Assembly: GCF_041051975.1 (NCBI RefSeq)
Contig: NZ_CP163435.1
Span: forward strand, 1,178,001-1,242,000
Length of the DNA: 64,000 bases
DNA from: Streptomyces sp. R21
GTDB taxonomy: Bacteria; Actinomycetota; Actinomycetes; Streptomycetales; Streptomycetaceae
Direction: 5' to 3'
Below the pieces are notes generated by a model, which saw only the letters and a list, made by a program, of their open reading frames with translations, searched no databases and was not told the origin of the DNA. Every line of letters begins with the position of its first letter. Within the stretch, counting starts at the first letter, position 1. Made by a program: the position numbers and the translations under genes. This document shows, piece after piece, positions 8,001 to 14,254 of the stretch.

Positions 8001-9187
8001 GCGCGCGGGCTCACCGCGTCCACGGCGGGCGCGGCGCCCCGGTGGCGTCGGTGCAGGGTGTTGGCGTAGAAGAAGGCGCGCCCGTCCTCCGCCGGGGATG
8101 TCGCGACCACATTGAACAGGGTCTGCTCGGCGAGGTCGGCGAAACGCGGCTCGCCGGTGGCCAGCAGCAGCCGCCAGCTGAGCATCACGGAGGCGACGCC
8201 GGCGCAGGTCTCCGAGTAGGCGCGATCCGGCGGGAGGACGAAGTCGTCGCCGAAGGACTCGTCCCGGTGGTGCGAGCCCATGCCGCCGGTCAGATAGGTC
8301 CGTCGGGCGACCGTCGCCTCCCACTGCCGTACGACCGCGTCGAGAAGGTCGTCGTCCCCCGTCTCGACGGCCACGTCGACGGCGCCGGCCGCGAGGTAGA
8401 GGGCGCGGACGGCGTGGCCGCGCAACACCTTGGCCTGTCGTACGGGAAGGTCGTCCTGATAGTAGGCGCGGCCGAACTCACCGTCGGCGAGCGTGCCGTG
8501 GCCACGGCGGTCGACGAAGAGCGCGGCCTGGTCGAGGTAGCGCTGTTCTCCCGTCAGCCTGGCCAGTTCCACCAGGGCTGTCTCGATCCCGGGGTGGCCG
8601 CAGACGCCCTCGACGCCACCTCGTCCGAAGGTCGCACAGACATGGTCGGCGGCTCGTCGGGCGATCTTCGTCAGCTCGCCCTCTCCCCGGGCCCGGGCCT
8701 GCGCCACGCCCGCCTGGATCAGGAACCCGTGGCAGTAGAGCTCGTGGCCCCATTCGAGGTCGCTGTAGCGGGGTTGCTGTCCGGGGTGGCCGAAGGCGGT
8801 GTTCAGGTAGCCGTCCGGTTCCTGGGCGGATGCGACGGCCTCGGTGAGCGCGGCGATGTCCGTGTCGAGCGTGCCCGCGGCTCCGCCCTGCCAGGCCATG
8901 GCTTCGAGGAGTTTGTAGACCTCGGAGTCGGCGAACTCCCGGCCGCGCCGGTCGCGGTGGACGCGGCCCTGCGCGGCGGCCCGGAAGTTGCCGGTCCAGC
9001 CGACGCGTTCCATCCAGTCGCGGCAGTGGCCGAGGGTCGCGTTCTCGTTGGTGTGCCTGCGGCGGGCCCAGAATCCCCCGGTGATCCGGACCTCGTCGAG
9101 CCCGAGCGGTCGCAGCCTGCCGCGGGTCGGCGCCACCGGCAGGACGAGTGACCCCGCCGTGTTCTCCCTTGTGTTCTCCTTCACCAC
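5009..9187 (-). CDS. Fused GH127 / GH146-like beta-L-arabinofuranosidase ORF
   Basis: One uninterrupted frame of 1,392 codons holding two glycosidase modules of the DUF1680/GH127 clan. Module 1 (about residues 15-650) has AYSETCAG and SCCPTN, the zinc-binding and nucleophilic cysteines of GH127. Module 2 (about 725-1390) has AETCATYNML and CCGGTGMENH, the version seen in GH146. Both families release terminal beta-L-arabinofuranose. Between them lies a complete Tat-type signal (RRRLLRLAAG then AYAVPSAYA), as if a second protein started there, next to a run of eight C on the coding strand. The modules may therefore be two genes fused by a frameshift. I chose GTG 9187, preceded by GAAGG; ATG 9271 is an alternative without a ribosome-binding site. 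Last gene of the importer operon. Confidence 0.85.
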   Translation of the reverse strand: MVKENTRENTAGSLVLPVAPTRGRLRPLGLDEVRITGGFWARRRHTNENATLGHCRDWMERVGWTGNFRAAAQGRVHRDRRGREFADSEVYKLLEAMAWQGGAAGTLDTDIAALTEAVASAQEPDGYLNTAFGHPGQQPRYSDLEWGHELYCHGFLIQAGVAQARARGEGELTKIARRAADHVCATFGRGGVEGVCGHPGIETALVELARLTGEQRYLDQAALFVDRRGHGTLADGEFGRAYYQDDLPVRQAKVLRGHAVRALYLAAGAVDVAVETGDDDLLDAVVRQWEATVARRTYLTGGMGSHHRDESFGDDFVLPPDRAYSETCAGVASVMLSWRLLLATGEPRFADLAEQTLFNVVATSPAEDGRAFFYANTLHRRHRGAAPAVDAVSPRAESSLRAPWFAVSCCPTNVARTLAQLPAYLATADDQGVQLHQYADAEIATSLPGGRGVALCVRTDYPSGGSVTVRIDRSPSDRPWTVSLRVPAWTAGATAWLVDPDGTRRTVPPGMTDVTRRFWPGDEIRLELPVRPRWIRADPRVDAVRGTVAVQRGPLVYCAESVDLPDSHDVDVIGVDASAPPEDGPDGSVVVAGQITEYDAQRDETLPYRPLDTTATAPPADRTGIVLVPYHSWANRGPSTMRVWLPAVKPDRPAPPDSTPTPDDRRSESEHVPTPPTRRRLLRLAAGTAAAAPLAYAVPSAYADTTGQVPPAVPVRAAATPVPAPPAWAVRPFPLDQVTLGDGVFRRKRDLMLDYARAYPADRILAVFRANAGLDTHGAEPPGGWETSDGNLRGHFGGHFLTLIAQAYADTREAALKTKLDYLVAALGECQQALAEHGSPKPSHPGFLAAYPETQFILLESYTTYPTIWAPYYTCHKIMRGLLDAHTLAGNAQALAIASTMGDWVHSRLGHLPKAQLERMWSIYIAGEYGGMNEVLADLYALTGREEHLAAARCFDNTTLLDACAEDRDILDGRHANQHIPQFTGYVRLFDHTGEEEYAAAARNFWGMVAGPRTYSLGGTGQGEMFRARGAIAATLGDNNAETCATYNMLKLSRQLFFHKQDPAYMGYYERGLTNHILASRRDAPSADSPEVTYFVGMGPGVVREYDNTGTCCGGTGMENHTKYQDSVYFCSADGSALYVNLYLASTLRWPERGFVVDQSSDYPAEGVRTLTIREGSGSLDIRLRVPSWATAGFTVTVNGVRQRAEAVPGSYLTLSRTWQRGDRIRISTPYRLRIERALDDPAVQSVFYGPVLLVARSQERQFRVFSFYKDFTLGGGLADAIQPEGRPLYFTTHGLTLAPFHVADDANYHAYFKRSEPVVVFGKTDSGVSNHARGDGLTFLDVLWQQAPFATSGRFVRAVRALADGWLSEGLFTRTERDRVVAAAGRADLRP
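7160..7167. repeat. G8 homopolymer at the junction of the two arabinofuranosidase modules
   Basis: Eight consecutive G on the + strand (C on the coding strand). An ATG at 7176-7174 (minus strand) just upstream of it would give MSQPPPTRRRLLRLAAG, a clean Tat signal for module 2, if the run had nine C; with eight it reaches a stop after eleven codons. This marks a sequencing indel, a slippage site or a true fusion point. Confidence 0.6.
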
Positions 9188-9269
9188 TTCATGCCTTCGG
9201 ATCGTCCCTTCGGTTGTCCGGCCAGGTCGTACGGGCAAGTGGTCCGGCCAAGTCGTCCGCGCGTCGGCC

Positions 9270-9297
9270 ATCAGTCATCAGTCATCAGTCATCAGTC
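9270..9297. repeat. Four tandem copies of ATCAGTC
   Basis: A perfect 7-bp unit repeated four times fills the 15-40 bp gap after the permease stop (9313) and abuts the upstream ATG (9271) of the arabinofuranosidase frame. Read on the coding strand (GACTGAT) it carries a TGATG stop/start overlap in each unit. It is a simple-sequence repeat, not a CRISPR or attachment site. Confidence 0.7.
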
Positions 9298-9312
9298 ATG
9301 AGTGATCGGTCA

Positions 9313-10152
9313 TCAGCCCTTGAGCGCGCCGGACATGAAGCCCCGTATGTAGTGCCGTTGCAGCAGCAGGAAGATCAGGAGGCAGGGCACGGCGAGGACC
9401 ACCACGCCCGCCTCGGTGGCGCCGTAGTCGACGGCGCCCATGCTCTGCTGCCGCAGGTTCGCGACGGCCAGGGGCAGCGGCGCCTTCGCGCTGTCGGAGA
9501 TGAGGATCAGCGGTGCGATGAAGTCGTTCCAGGCAGCGAGGAACGCGAAGAGACCGACCGTGATCAGTCCGGGTCGCACGGCCGGGAGGAGGACCCGTCG
9601 CAGTGCGCCCGCCGTGCCGCAGCCGTCGACCAGCGCCGACTCCTCCAGTTCGCGCGGCACCGCCTCGAAGGAGATCCGCATCATGAAGGTGGCGAACGGC
9701 AGTTGGAACATGGCGAGCACCAGGCTCAGCCCGATCAGCGAGTTCTGCAGGTGGAGTCTGCCGAGCAGTACGTAGAGAGGGATGAGGAGGGTGGCGTAGG
9801 GGACCATGAGGATGGCCAGGGTCACCAGGAACAGCAGGTTCTTGCCGGGGAAGTCGAAGCGGGCGAAGGCGTAGCCGCCCAGCAGCGACACTCCGAGGGT
9901 CAGGGTGACGGTCAGCGCGGAGACGATCGTGCTGTTGAGGAGGTAGCGCCACAGGCCCGCGTCGTAGTCCAGCAGCGTCCGGTAGTTGCCGAGGCCGTAG
10001 CCGGACTCCTGTGCGGTGCCGGGCTGTCCGCTGACGGAGGCCCAGGCGTTCCACAGCAGCGGAAAGAGGAAGACGACGGCCAGACCTCCGGCGACGACGT
10101 AGTGGGGCGTACGGCCGAGGGCGCGGGTCAGCACCGTGGTGTCCCTTCCCAT
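9313..10152 (-). CDS. Carbohydrate ABC transporter permease (MalG-like, CUT1)
   Basis: Inner-membrane permease (279 aa) with six predicted membrane segments. The cytoplasmic EAA loop reads FEAVPRELEESALVDGCGTAGALRRVLLP, the ATPase-docking motif of MalG/CUT1 permeases, followed by AAWNDFIAPL. It pairs with the MalF-like permease 10 nt upstream and the binding lipoprotein before that. No ATP-binding gene is present in the operon; Streptomyces CUT1 importers commonly share the MsiK ATPase, which would be encoded elsewhere. Given the downstream arabinofuranosidases and the LacI operators, the likely substrate is an arabinose-containing oligosaccharide (inference). Confidence 0.93.
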   Translation of the reverse strand: MGRDTTVLTRALGRTPHYVVAGGLAVVFLFPLLWNAWASVSGQPGTAQESGYGLGNYRTLLDYDAGLWRYLLNSTIVSALTVTLTLGVSLLGGYAFARFDFPGKNLLFLVTLAILMVPYATLLIPLYVLLGRLHLQNSLIGLSLVLAMFQLPFATFMMRISFEAVPRELEESALVDGCGTAGALRRVLLPAVRPGLITVGLFAFLAAWNDFIAPLILISDSAKAPLPLAVANLRQQSMGAVDYGATEAGVVVLAVPCLLIFLLLQRHYIRGFMSGALKG

Positions 10153-10162
10153 GAGCTGCGGC

Positions 10163-11125
10163 TCATGACTCGTCGGCGCGGCGCAGACCGCGGAACTGGA
10201 GGGCGTTGAGCAGGAGCAGGACGGCGAGGACGGTGATCGACAGGGCCGCCGCGGTGCCCAGGTTCAGCCGCTGGAAGGCCTCGCGGTAGATCAACTGGAC
10301 GACGGTGACGGTGCTGTTGTCCGGTCCGCCCTTGGTGAGGATGAAGAACTGGTCGAAGGCGAGCAGCGATCCGGTCACGCACAGCAGCAGCGTCAGGGCG
10401 AGGGACGGCCGCAGCAGCGGCAGGGTGATGGAGCGGAAGATCTGGCCGCGGCTCGCGCCGTCCATGCGGGCGGCCTCGAACACCTCCTGGGGGATGCGCT
10501 GGAGGCCCACGAGGAGGATCAGCATGTAGAAGCCGGCGAACTTCCAGACGATGAGGAAGACCGTCGACAGCAGGGCGGAGGTCGGTGTGCCGAGGAAGGA
10601 CACCGGGTCGTCGACGAGGCCGAGTTTTTCGAGGATGCGGCTGAGCGGGCCGGTGGTCGGGCTGTACAGGCCCCAGAACAGCAGGGAGGCGGAGGCCAGT
10701 CCGAGGGCGCCGGGCAGGAAGTAGACCGTACGGAAGAAGCCCGCCCCGGGCCTGGACTCCTGCACCAGCAGGGCGAGGAGGAGGGCGAGGCCGAGGAGTA
10801 CGACGGTGACGATCACGGTGTAGAGGAGGGTGAAGCGGACCGCGGGCCAGAACAGGGTGCTGTCGGTCGCGTCGGTGTAGTTCTCGGGGGCGTTGAGGCC
10901 TCGGTCGCCCGCGAGGAGCGGCCAGTCGCTGAGCGACATCTGCCCGACGAGCAGCAGCGGCAGCAGGAAGAACACCGCGACGAACACGGCGGTGGGGGCC
11001 GCGTAGGCGAGACCCTTCACGGTGCGGGACCGCCACCAGGGCAGGGTTGCGCGGGACGGACGGACCCGGCGTTCGGGCCGGGTCCGGGGTTCGGCCGCCG
11101 CTGGGTCGGCTGCCTTCACCTGCAT
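10163..11125 (-). CDS. Carbohydrate ABC transporter permease (MalF-like, CUT1)
   Basis: Inner-membrane permease (320 aa) with a basic cytoplasmic N-terminus (residues 1-45) and six to seven membrane segments; the EAA loop is PQEVFEAARMDGASRGQIF, typical of MalF-type subunits. The start ATG at 11125 follows a GAGGAG ribosome-binding site. It sits between the binding-protein gene (52 nt upstream) and the MalG-like gene (10 nt downstream), so the three form one importer transcribed away from the LacI regulator. Confidence 0.93.
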   Translation of the reverse strand: MQVKAADPAAAEPRTRPERRVRPSRATLPWWRSRTVKGLAYAAPTAVFVAVFFLLPLLLVGQMSLSDWPLLAGDRGLNAPENYTDATDSTLFWPAVRFTLLYTVIVTVVLLGLALLLALLVQESRPGAGFFRTVYFLPGALGLASASLLFWGLYSPTTGPLSRILEKLGLVDDPVSFLGTPTSALLSTVFLIVWKFAGFYMLILLVGLQRIPQEVFEAARMDGASRGQIFRSITLPLLRPSLALTLLLCVTGSLLAFDQFFILTKGGPDNSTVTVVQLIYREAFQRLNLGTAAALSITVLAVLLLLNALQFRGLRRADES

Positions 11126-11177
11126 GACTCTCCTCTGCCGTGGGACGTGGGAGGGGTGCTGCGAGAGCCGGTGCCGT

Positions 11178-12491
11178 TCAGTCGGCCAGGGAGGAGCTGA
11201 CCGCTTTGTTGTCCTTGTCGACGGACGACCCGTTGCCGAAGACGGCGTCGCGCATCAGGGTCAGCCAGGGCCCGTTGGGGTCGTTGAAGGTCTGGCCGAA
11301 CTTCAGCGCGTACGGGGTGTGGCCGTCGGCCACGAGTTGGTTGATCGTCACCAGTCGCGGGTCCGCCTTGGAGTACTTGTTGGACGCGAGGTCGGTGCGC
11401 GCCACCACGTCCTTGTGCGCGGCGACCACGTCGACCTGCGCCTTGTCGCCCAGTGACCAGGCGAGGAAGTTCCAGGCCTGGTCGGCCGACTTGCTGGTGG
11501 CGGAGATACCGATGGCGTCACCGCCGACGAAGGTGGACTTGCCTCCGTCGGGTCCGGGGATGGGCGCGACGCCGAGGTCGAGGTTCTTGGGCATCAGTCC
11601 CAGGGTGGTCGACGGCATGGGCATGACGCCGACCTTGCCCTTGGGGAAGACCCCGGTCCAGGTCGTGCCCGTCTCCTCGCGCGCACCGGGGGCCACGATG
11701 CCGTCCTTCACCCACCCGCGGTAGGTGTCGTAGACCTTCTTGGCGGTGGCGGAGTCGAGTGTCGCCTCGGTTCCGTCCTTGTTGAGCACCTCGTCCCCCG
11801 CGGCCCAGATGGACGGCCACCAGGTGAAGACGCCGCAGCCGCCGCAGTTGCCGCCGAAGAAGGTGCCGTTGACGCCGCCGCCGAGCGTGTCGACGGCCCG
11901 TGCCTGCTGGTCCCATTCGGCCAGGGTGGTGGGCGGCTTGTCGGGGTCGAGCTTGGCCTTGCGGTAGAGGTCCTTGTTGTAGAAGAGCACCGACAGGTCG
12001 AGGGTGTGCGGCACGACGTACTTCTTGCCCTCGTACGTGCCGGCCTTGATGTGCGACTGGGCGAGGTACTTGGCGAAGGGCAGGGCGTCGATGCGTTCGG
12101 TGAGGTCGGCGAACAGTCCGCTGGAGGTGTAGTTCGGGACGAACACCACGTCGGAGGCGAAGAGGTCGGGCAGGTCCTTGGAGCCGGCGGCCGCACCGAC
12201 CTTGGCCTGGTAGTCGTCGGTGGGGACGACGGTCAGCTCGATCTTGTTCTTGTGGCTCGCGTTGTACGCCTTGACCAGCGCCTCGCTCTGCGGCCGGGTC
12301 GCCGCACGCGTCCACATCGTCAGCTTCGCACCGTCGTCGACGCCGTCGGCGCCCTCTGCCCCGCTTCCTCCCCCACCGCCCGAGCCGCCCCCCGACCCGC
12401 ACGCCGTTGCCAGACTCGCCGCGGCGAGCAGGGCGACGGCGCCGGTGACCAGGCGGCGTGCACGTCCACGTGGTCCGACCGTGCTCCCCAT
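11178..12491 (-). CDS. Sugar-binding lipoprotein of a CUT1 ABC importer
   Basis: Extracytoplasmic solute-binding protein (437 aa). The signal peptide ends in a lipobox (SLATAC, Cys near residue 31), so the mature protein is lipid-anchored; a Gly/Ser-rich tether follows. The body shows the family 1 extracellular-binding fold (KLTMWTRAATRPQSEALVKAY, DLPDLFASDVVFVPNY, FVGGDAIGISATSKSADQAW). A CGGC cysteine pair in the middle (FFGGNCGGCGVFTWWPSIW) may form a disulfide near the ligand site. ATG 12491 follows GGGGGAG. It is the first gene of the importer/arabinofuranosidase operon, with a LacI-type palindrome about 105 bp upstream. Ligand predicted to be an arabinooligosaccharide. Confidence 0.93.
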   Translation of the reverse strand: MGSTVGPRGRARRLVTGAVALLAAASLATACGSGGGSGGGGGSGAEGADGVDDGAKLTMWTRAATRPQSEALVKAYNASHKNKIELTVVPTDDYQAKVGAAAGSKDLPDLFASDVVFVPNYTSSGLFADLTERIDALPFAKYLAQSHIKAGTYEGKKYVVPHTLDLSVLFYNKDLYRKAKLDPDKPPTTLAEWDQQARAVDTLGGGVNGTFFGGNCGGCGVFTWWPSIWAAGDEVLNKDGTEATLDSATAKKVYDTYRGWVKDGIVAPGAREETGTTWTGVFPKGKVGVMPMPSTTLGLMPKNLDLGVAPIPGPDGGKSTFVGGDAIGISATSKSADQAWNFLAWSLGDKAQVDVVAAHKDVVARTDLASNKYSKADPRLVTINQLVADGHTPYALKFGQTFNDPNGPWLTLMRDAVFGNGSSVDKDNKAVSSSLAD

Positions 12492-12593
12492 GTTCGCTCC
12501 CCCTCTTGTCGCGGCAGGCCGTGCGCGGCCTGCCGTCGGTGCGATGGATGCCGATGGCTCTGGTGGCGCTGGACGGTGCGGCGGGAAAGGGCC

Positions 12594-12605
12594 GAAAAGG
12601 TTTTC
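12594..12605. promoter_or_regulatory. LacI-type operator upstream of the importer operon
   Basis: GAAAA-GG-TTTTC, perfect 5-bp arms around a 2-bp centre. The reverse complement (GAAAACCTTTTC) matches the operator at 13871 in 11 of 12 positions, so importer and secreted enzymes probably answer to the same repressor. Confidence 0.6.
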
Positions 12606-12694
12606 TGGAACGCTAGAACTCGGCCTGGTAGTCGTCAATCCCCTTGCAGCGAGCGAGTTTTGATGGATCATCACAAGGCGGGGCGGATCGCCTC

Positions 12695-12706
12695 CGAAAC
12701 CTTTCG
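12695..12706. promoter_or_regulatory. LacI-type operator upstream of the lacI-family gene
   Basis: CGAAA-CC-TTTCG, a perfect palindrome outside its 2-bp centre, 67 bp before the start of the LacI regulator. It shares the core of the sites at 12594 and 13871 and is the likely autoregulatory site. Confidence 0.6.
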
Positions 12707-12773
12707 CGTACTGTTTTATGTCCGACGTGTCGGCCTCGACGGCCTCGGCACGCGACACGGGACAGGAGCACCC

Positions 12774-13802
12774 ATGGCACAGGCCACCGACCCCGCTCGT
12801 TCGCAGCCCGCCACCCTCACCGACGTCGCCCGGCTGGCAGGGGTGTCCGTCGCCACCGCGTCCAAGGCGCTCAACGGCCGCAGCCAGGTGCGCGCCGAGA
12901 CCCGGCAGCGGGTGATCGACGCGGCCGAGCGGCTGTCGTTCCGCCCGAACCAGCTGGCCCGCGGGCTGCTCGCCGGGCGCACCGGCACCGTCGGTCTGCT
13001 CACCAGCGACCTGGAGGGCCGGTTCAGCATCCCGATCCTGATGGGCGCCGAGGACGCCTTCGGAGCGGGTGAGGTCGCGGTGTTCCTGTGCGATGCCCGG
13101 GGCGACACGATCCGCGAACAGCACCACGTCCGCGCACTGCTGGGCCGCCGGGTCGACGGCCTCATCGTGGTGGGCAGCCGGACCGACCCGCGCCCGTCCC
13201 TGGGCCGCGAGTTGCCCGTCCCCGTCGTGTACGCGTACGCGCCGTCGGAGGATCCGGCGGATCTGTCCATCGTCCCCGACAGTGTGGGCGCCGGCCGGAT
13301 CGCCGTGGACCATCTGCTCGCCTGCGGGCGTAGCCGGATCGCGCACATCACCGGCGACCCCGGGTATCTCGCGGCGCAGGAGCGGGCCGAGGGCGCCCAA
13401 GCCGCGCTCGCCGACGCCGGCCTCGCCCTGGTCGGCGAACCGCGGTTCGGGGTGTGGTCGGAGGGCTGGGGGCGGGCGGCCACCGGAATGCTGCTCGACC
13501 GGCACCCGGACGTCGACGCCGTCCTGTGCGGCAGCGACCAGATCGCCCGCGGCGTCATCGAGGTGCTGCGCGAGCGGGGCCACCGGGTGCCGGAGGACGT
13601 GGCGGTCATGGGTTTCGACAACTGGCAGATCCTCACCTCCGCCTCCCGCCCGCCGCTGACCAGCGTCGACATGAACCTCGAACAGGTCGGGCGTACGGCC
13701 GCGCGCGCCCTGTTCAGCGCGATCGCCGGGGCCCGGCGCTCGGGCGTCGAGACGCTGCCCTGCCGCATGGTGATCAGGGGGTCCACCGTGCCGCTGTCCT
13801 GA
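12774..13802 (+). CDS. LacI-family transcriptional regulator of the arabinofuranoside locus
   Basis: A 342-residue repressor: N-terminal LacI helix-turn-helix and hinge (TLTDVARLAGVSVATASKAL, then FRPNQLARGL, residues about 14-70) and a periplasmic-binding-protein-like effector domain (VGLLTSDLEGRFSIPIL through GFDNWQILTSASRPPLTSVD). ATG 12774 is preceded by CAGGAG. It lies between the divergent importer operon and the secreted enzyme operon, and palindromes of one type occur before itself and both arms (12594, 12695, 13871). It should therefore repress uptake and degradation together until an arabinose-containing inducer binds. The inducer is not known. Confidence 0.93.
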   Translation: MAQATDPARSQPATLTDVARLAGVSVATASKALNGRSQVRAETRQRVIDAAERLSFRPNQLARGLLAGRTGTVGLLTSDLEGRFSIPILMGAEDAFGAGEVAVFLCDARGDTIREQHHVRALLGRRVDGLIVVGSRTDPRPSLGRELPVPVVYAYAPSEDPADLSIVPDSVGAGRIAVDHLLACGRSRIAHITGDPGYLAAQERAEGAQAALADAGLALVGEPRFGVWSEGWGRAATGMLLDRHPDVDAVLCGSDQIARGVIEVLRERGHRVPEDVAVMGFDNWQILTSASRPPLTSVDMNLEQVGRTAARALFSAIAGARRSGVETLPCRMVIRGSTVPLS

Positions 13803-13839
13803 TCCGCGCGGCCGGCACCTGGGGTCTCTCACAGCCCTC

Positions 13840-13882
13840 TTGACACTTCCGGGGACCGCATTTACGTTGCGAAAACCTTTTA
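13840..13882 (+). promoter_or_regulatory. Promoter and LacI operator of the secreted-enzyme operon
   Basis: TTGACA at 13840-13845, a 17-bp spacer and TACGTT at 13863-13868 form a good vegetative promoter. The palindrome GAAAA-CC-TTTT begins at 13871, where transcription should start, an ideal place for repression. The remaining stretch to the first well-supported gene (13883-14250) holds two copies of GGGGAACACTCCC near 13911 and 13938 and a short ORF, and nothing else that I can name. Confidence 0.6.
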
Positions 13883-14092
13883 GGTCTCTTTCAGCATCTC
13901 CCGGGGAACCGGGGGGAACACTCCCCCGGCCGGTCCGGGGAACACTCCCTCACCGGTCCCCTTCCTCGTACTTCAGCGCTTCCACGTGCACAGTCATATG
14001 TCATGAGCACTACATGAGCGACGGCAGCCGATGCCCCGTCACCATGCGCGCCCGGGTGCGGACGCTTGCTGTCGACCGGACAGGGAGCATCG

Positions 14093-14254
14093 ATGAGAAG
14101 ACGACGGACGGCGGTCCCCGGCGGGGCCGACAGCGCGTCCCACCGCTACGACGGCGGCGCACGAGCCCACTCCGGCACGACCCGGCTCCGGTCTGACGCG
14201 GCCGCGAAGACCGGTCGCTGGTCGGGCATCCAGGAACGGCAGGCTCCACGATGA
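14093..14254 (+). CDS. Possible short leader ORF coupled to the large glycosidase
   Basis: A 53-codon frame beginning MRRRRTAVPGG, preceded by a good AGGGAG ribosome-binding site and ending TGA in an ATGA overlap with the start of the 1,089-residue enzyme. Coupling suggests it is translated. The peptide is Arg/Gly-rich, without a recognisable domain or a hydrophobic core, and could also be a decayed gene end or a shadow. Function unknown. Confidence 0.3.
   Translation: MRRRRTAVPGGADSASHRYDGGARAHSGTTRLRSDAAAKTGRWSGIQERQAPR

Noticed and set aside
5825..9151. Plus-strand open frame of about 1,100 codons opposite the arabinofuranosidase ORF
   Set aside because: It is the antisense shadow typical of very GC-rich coding DNA: low-complexity Gly/Arg/Val-rich translation, no domains, while the opposite strand has clear catalytic motifs.
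9270..9297. Short direct repeats considered as a CRISPR remnant
   Set aside because: The unit is 7 bp with no spacers and no cas genes; it is a simple tandem repeat.
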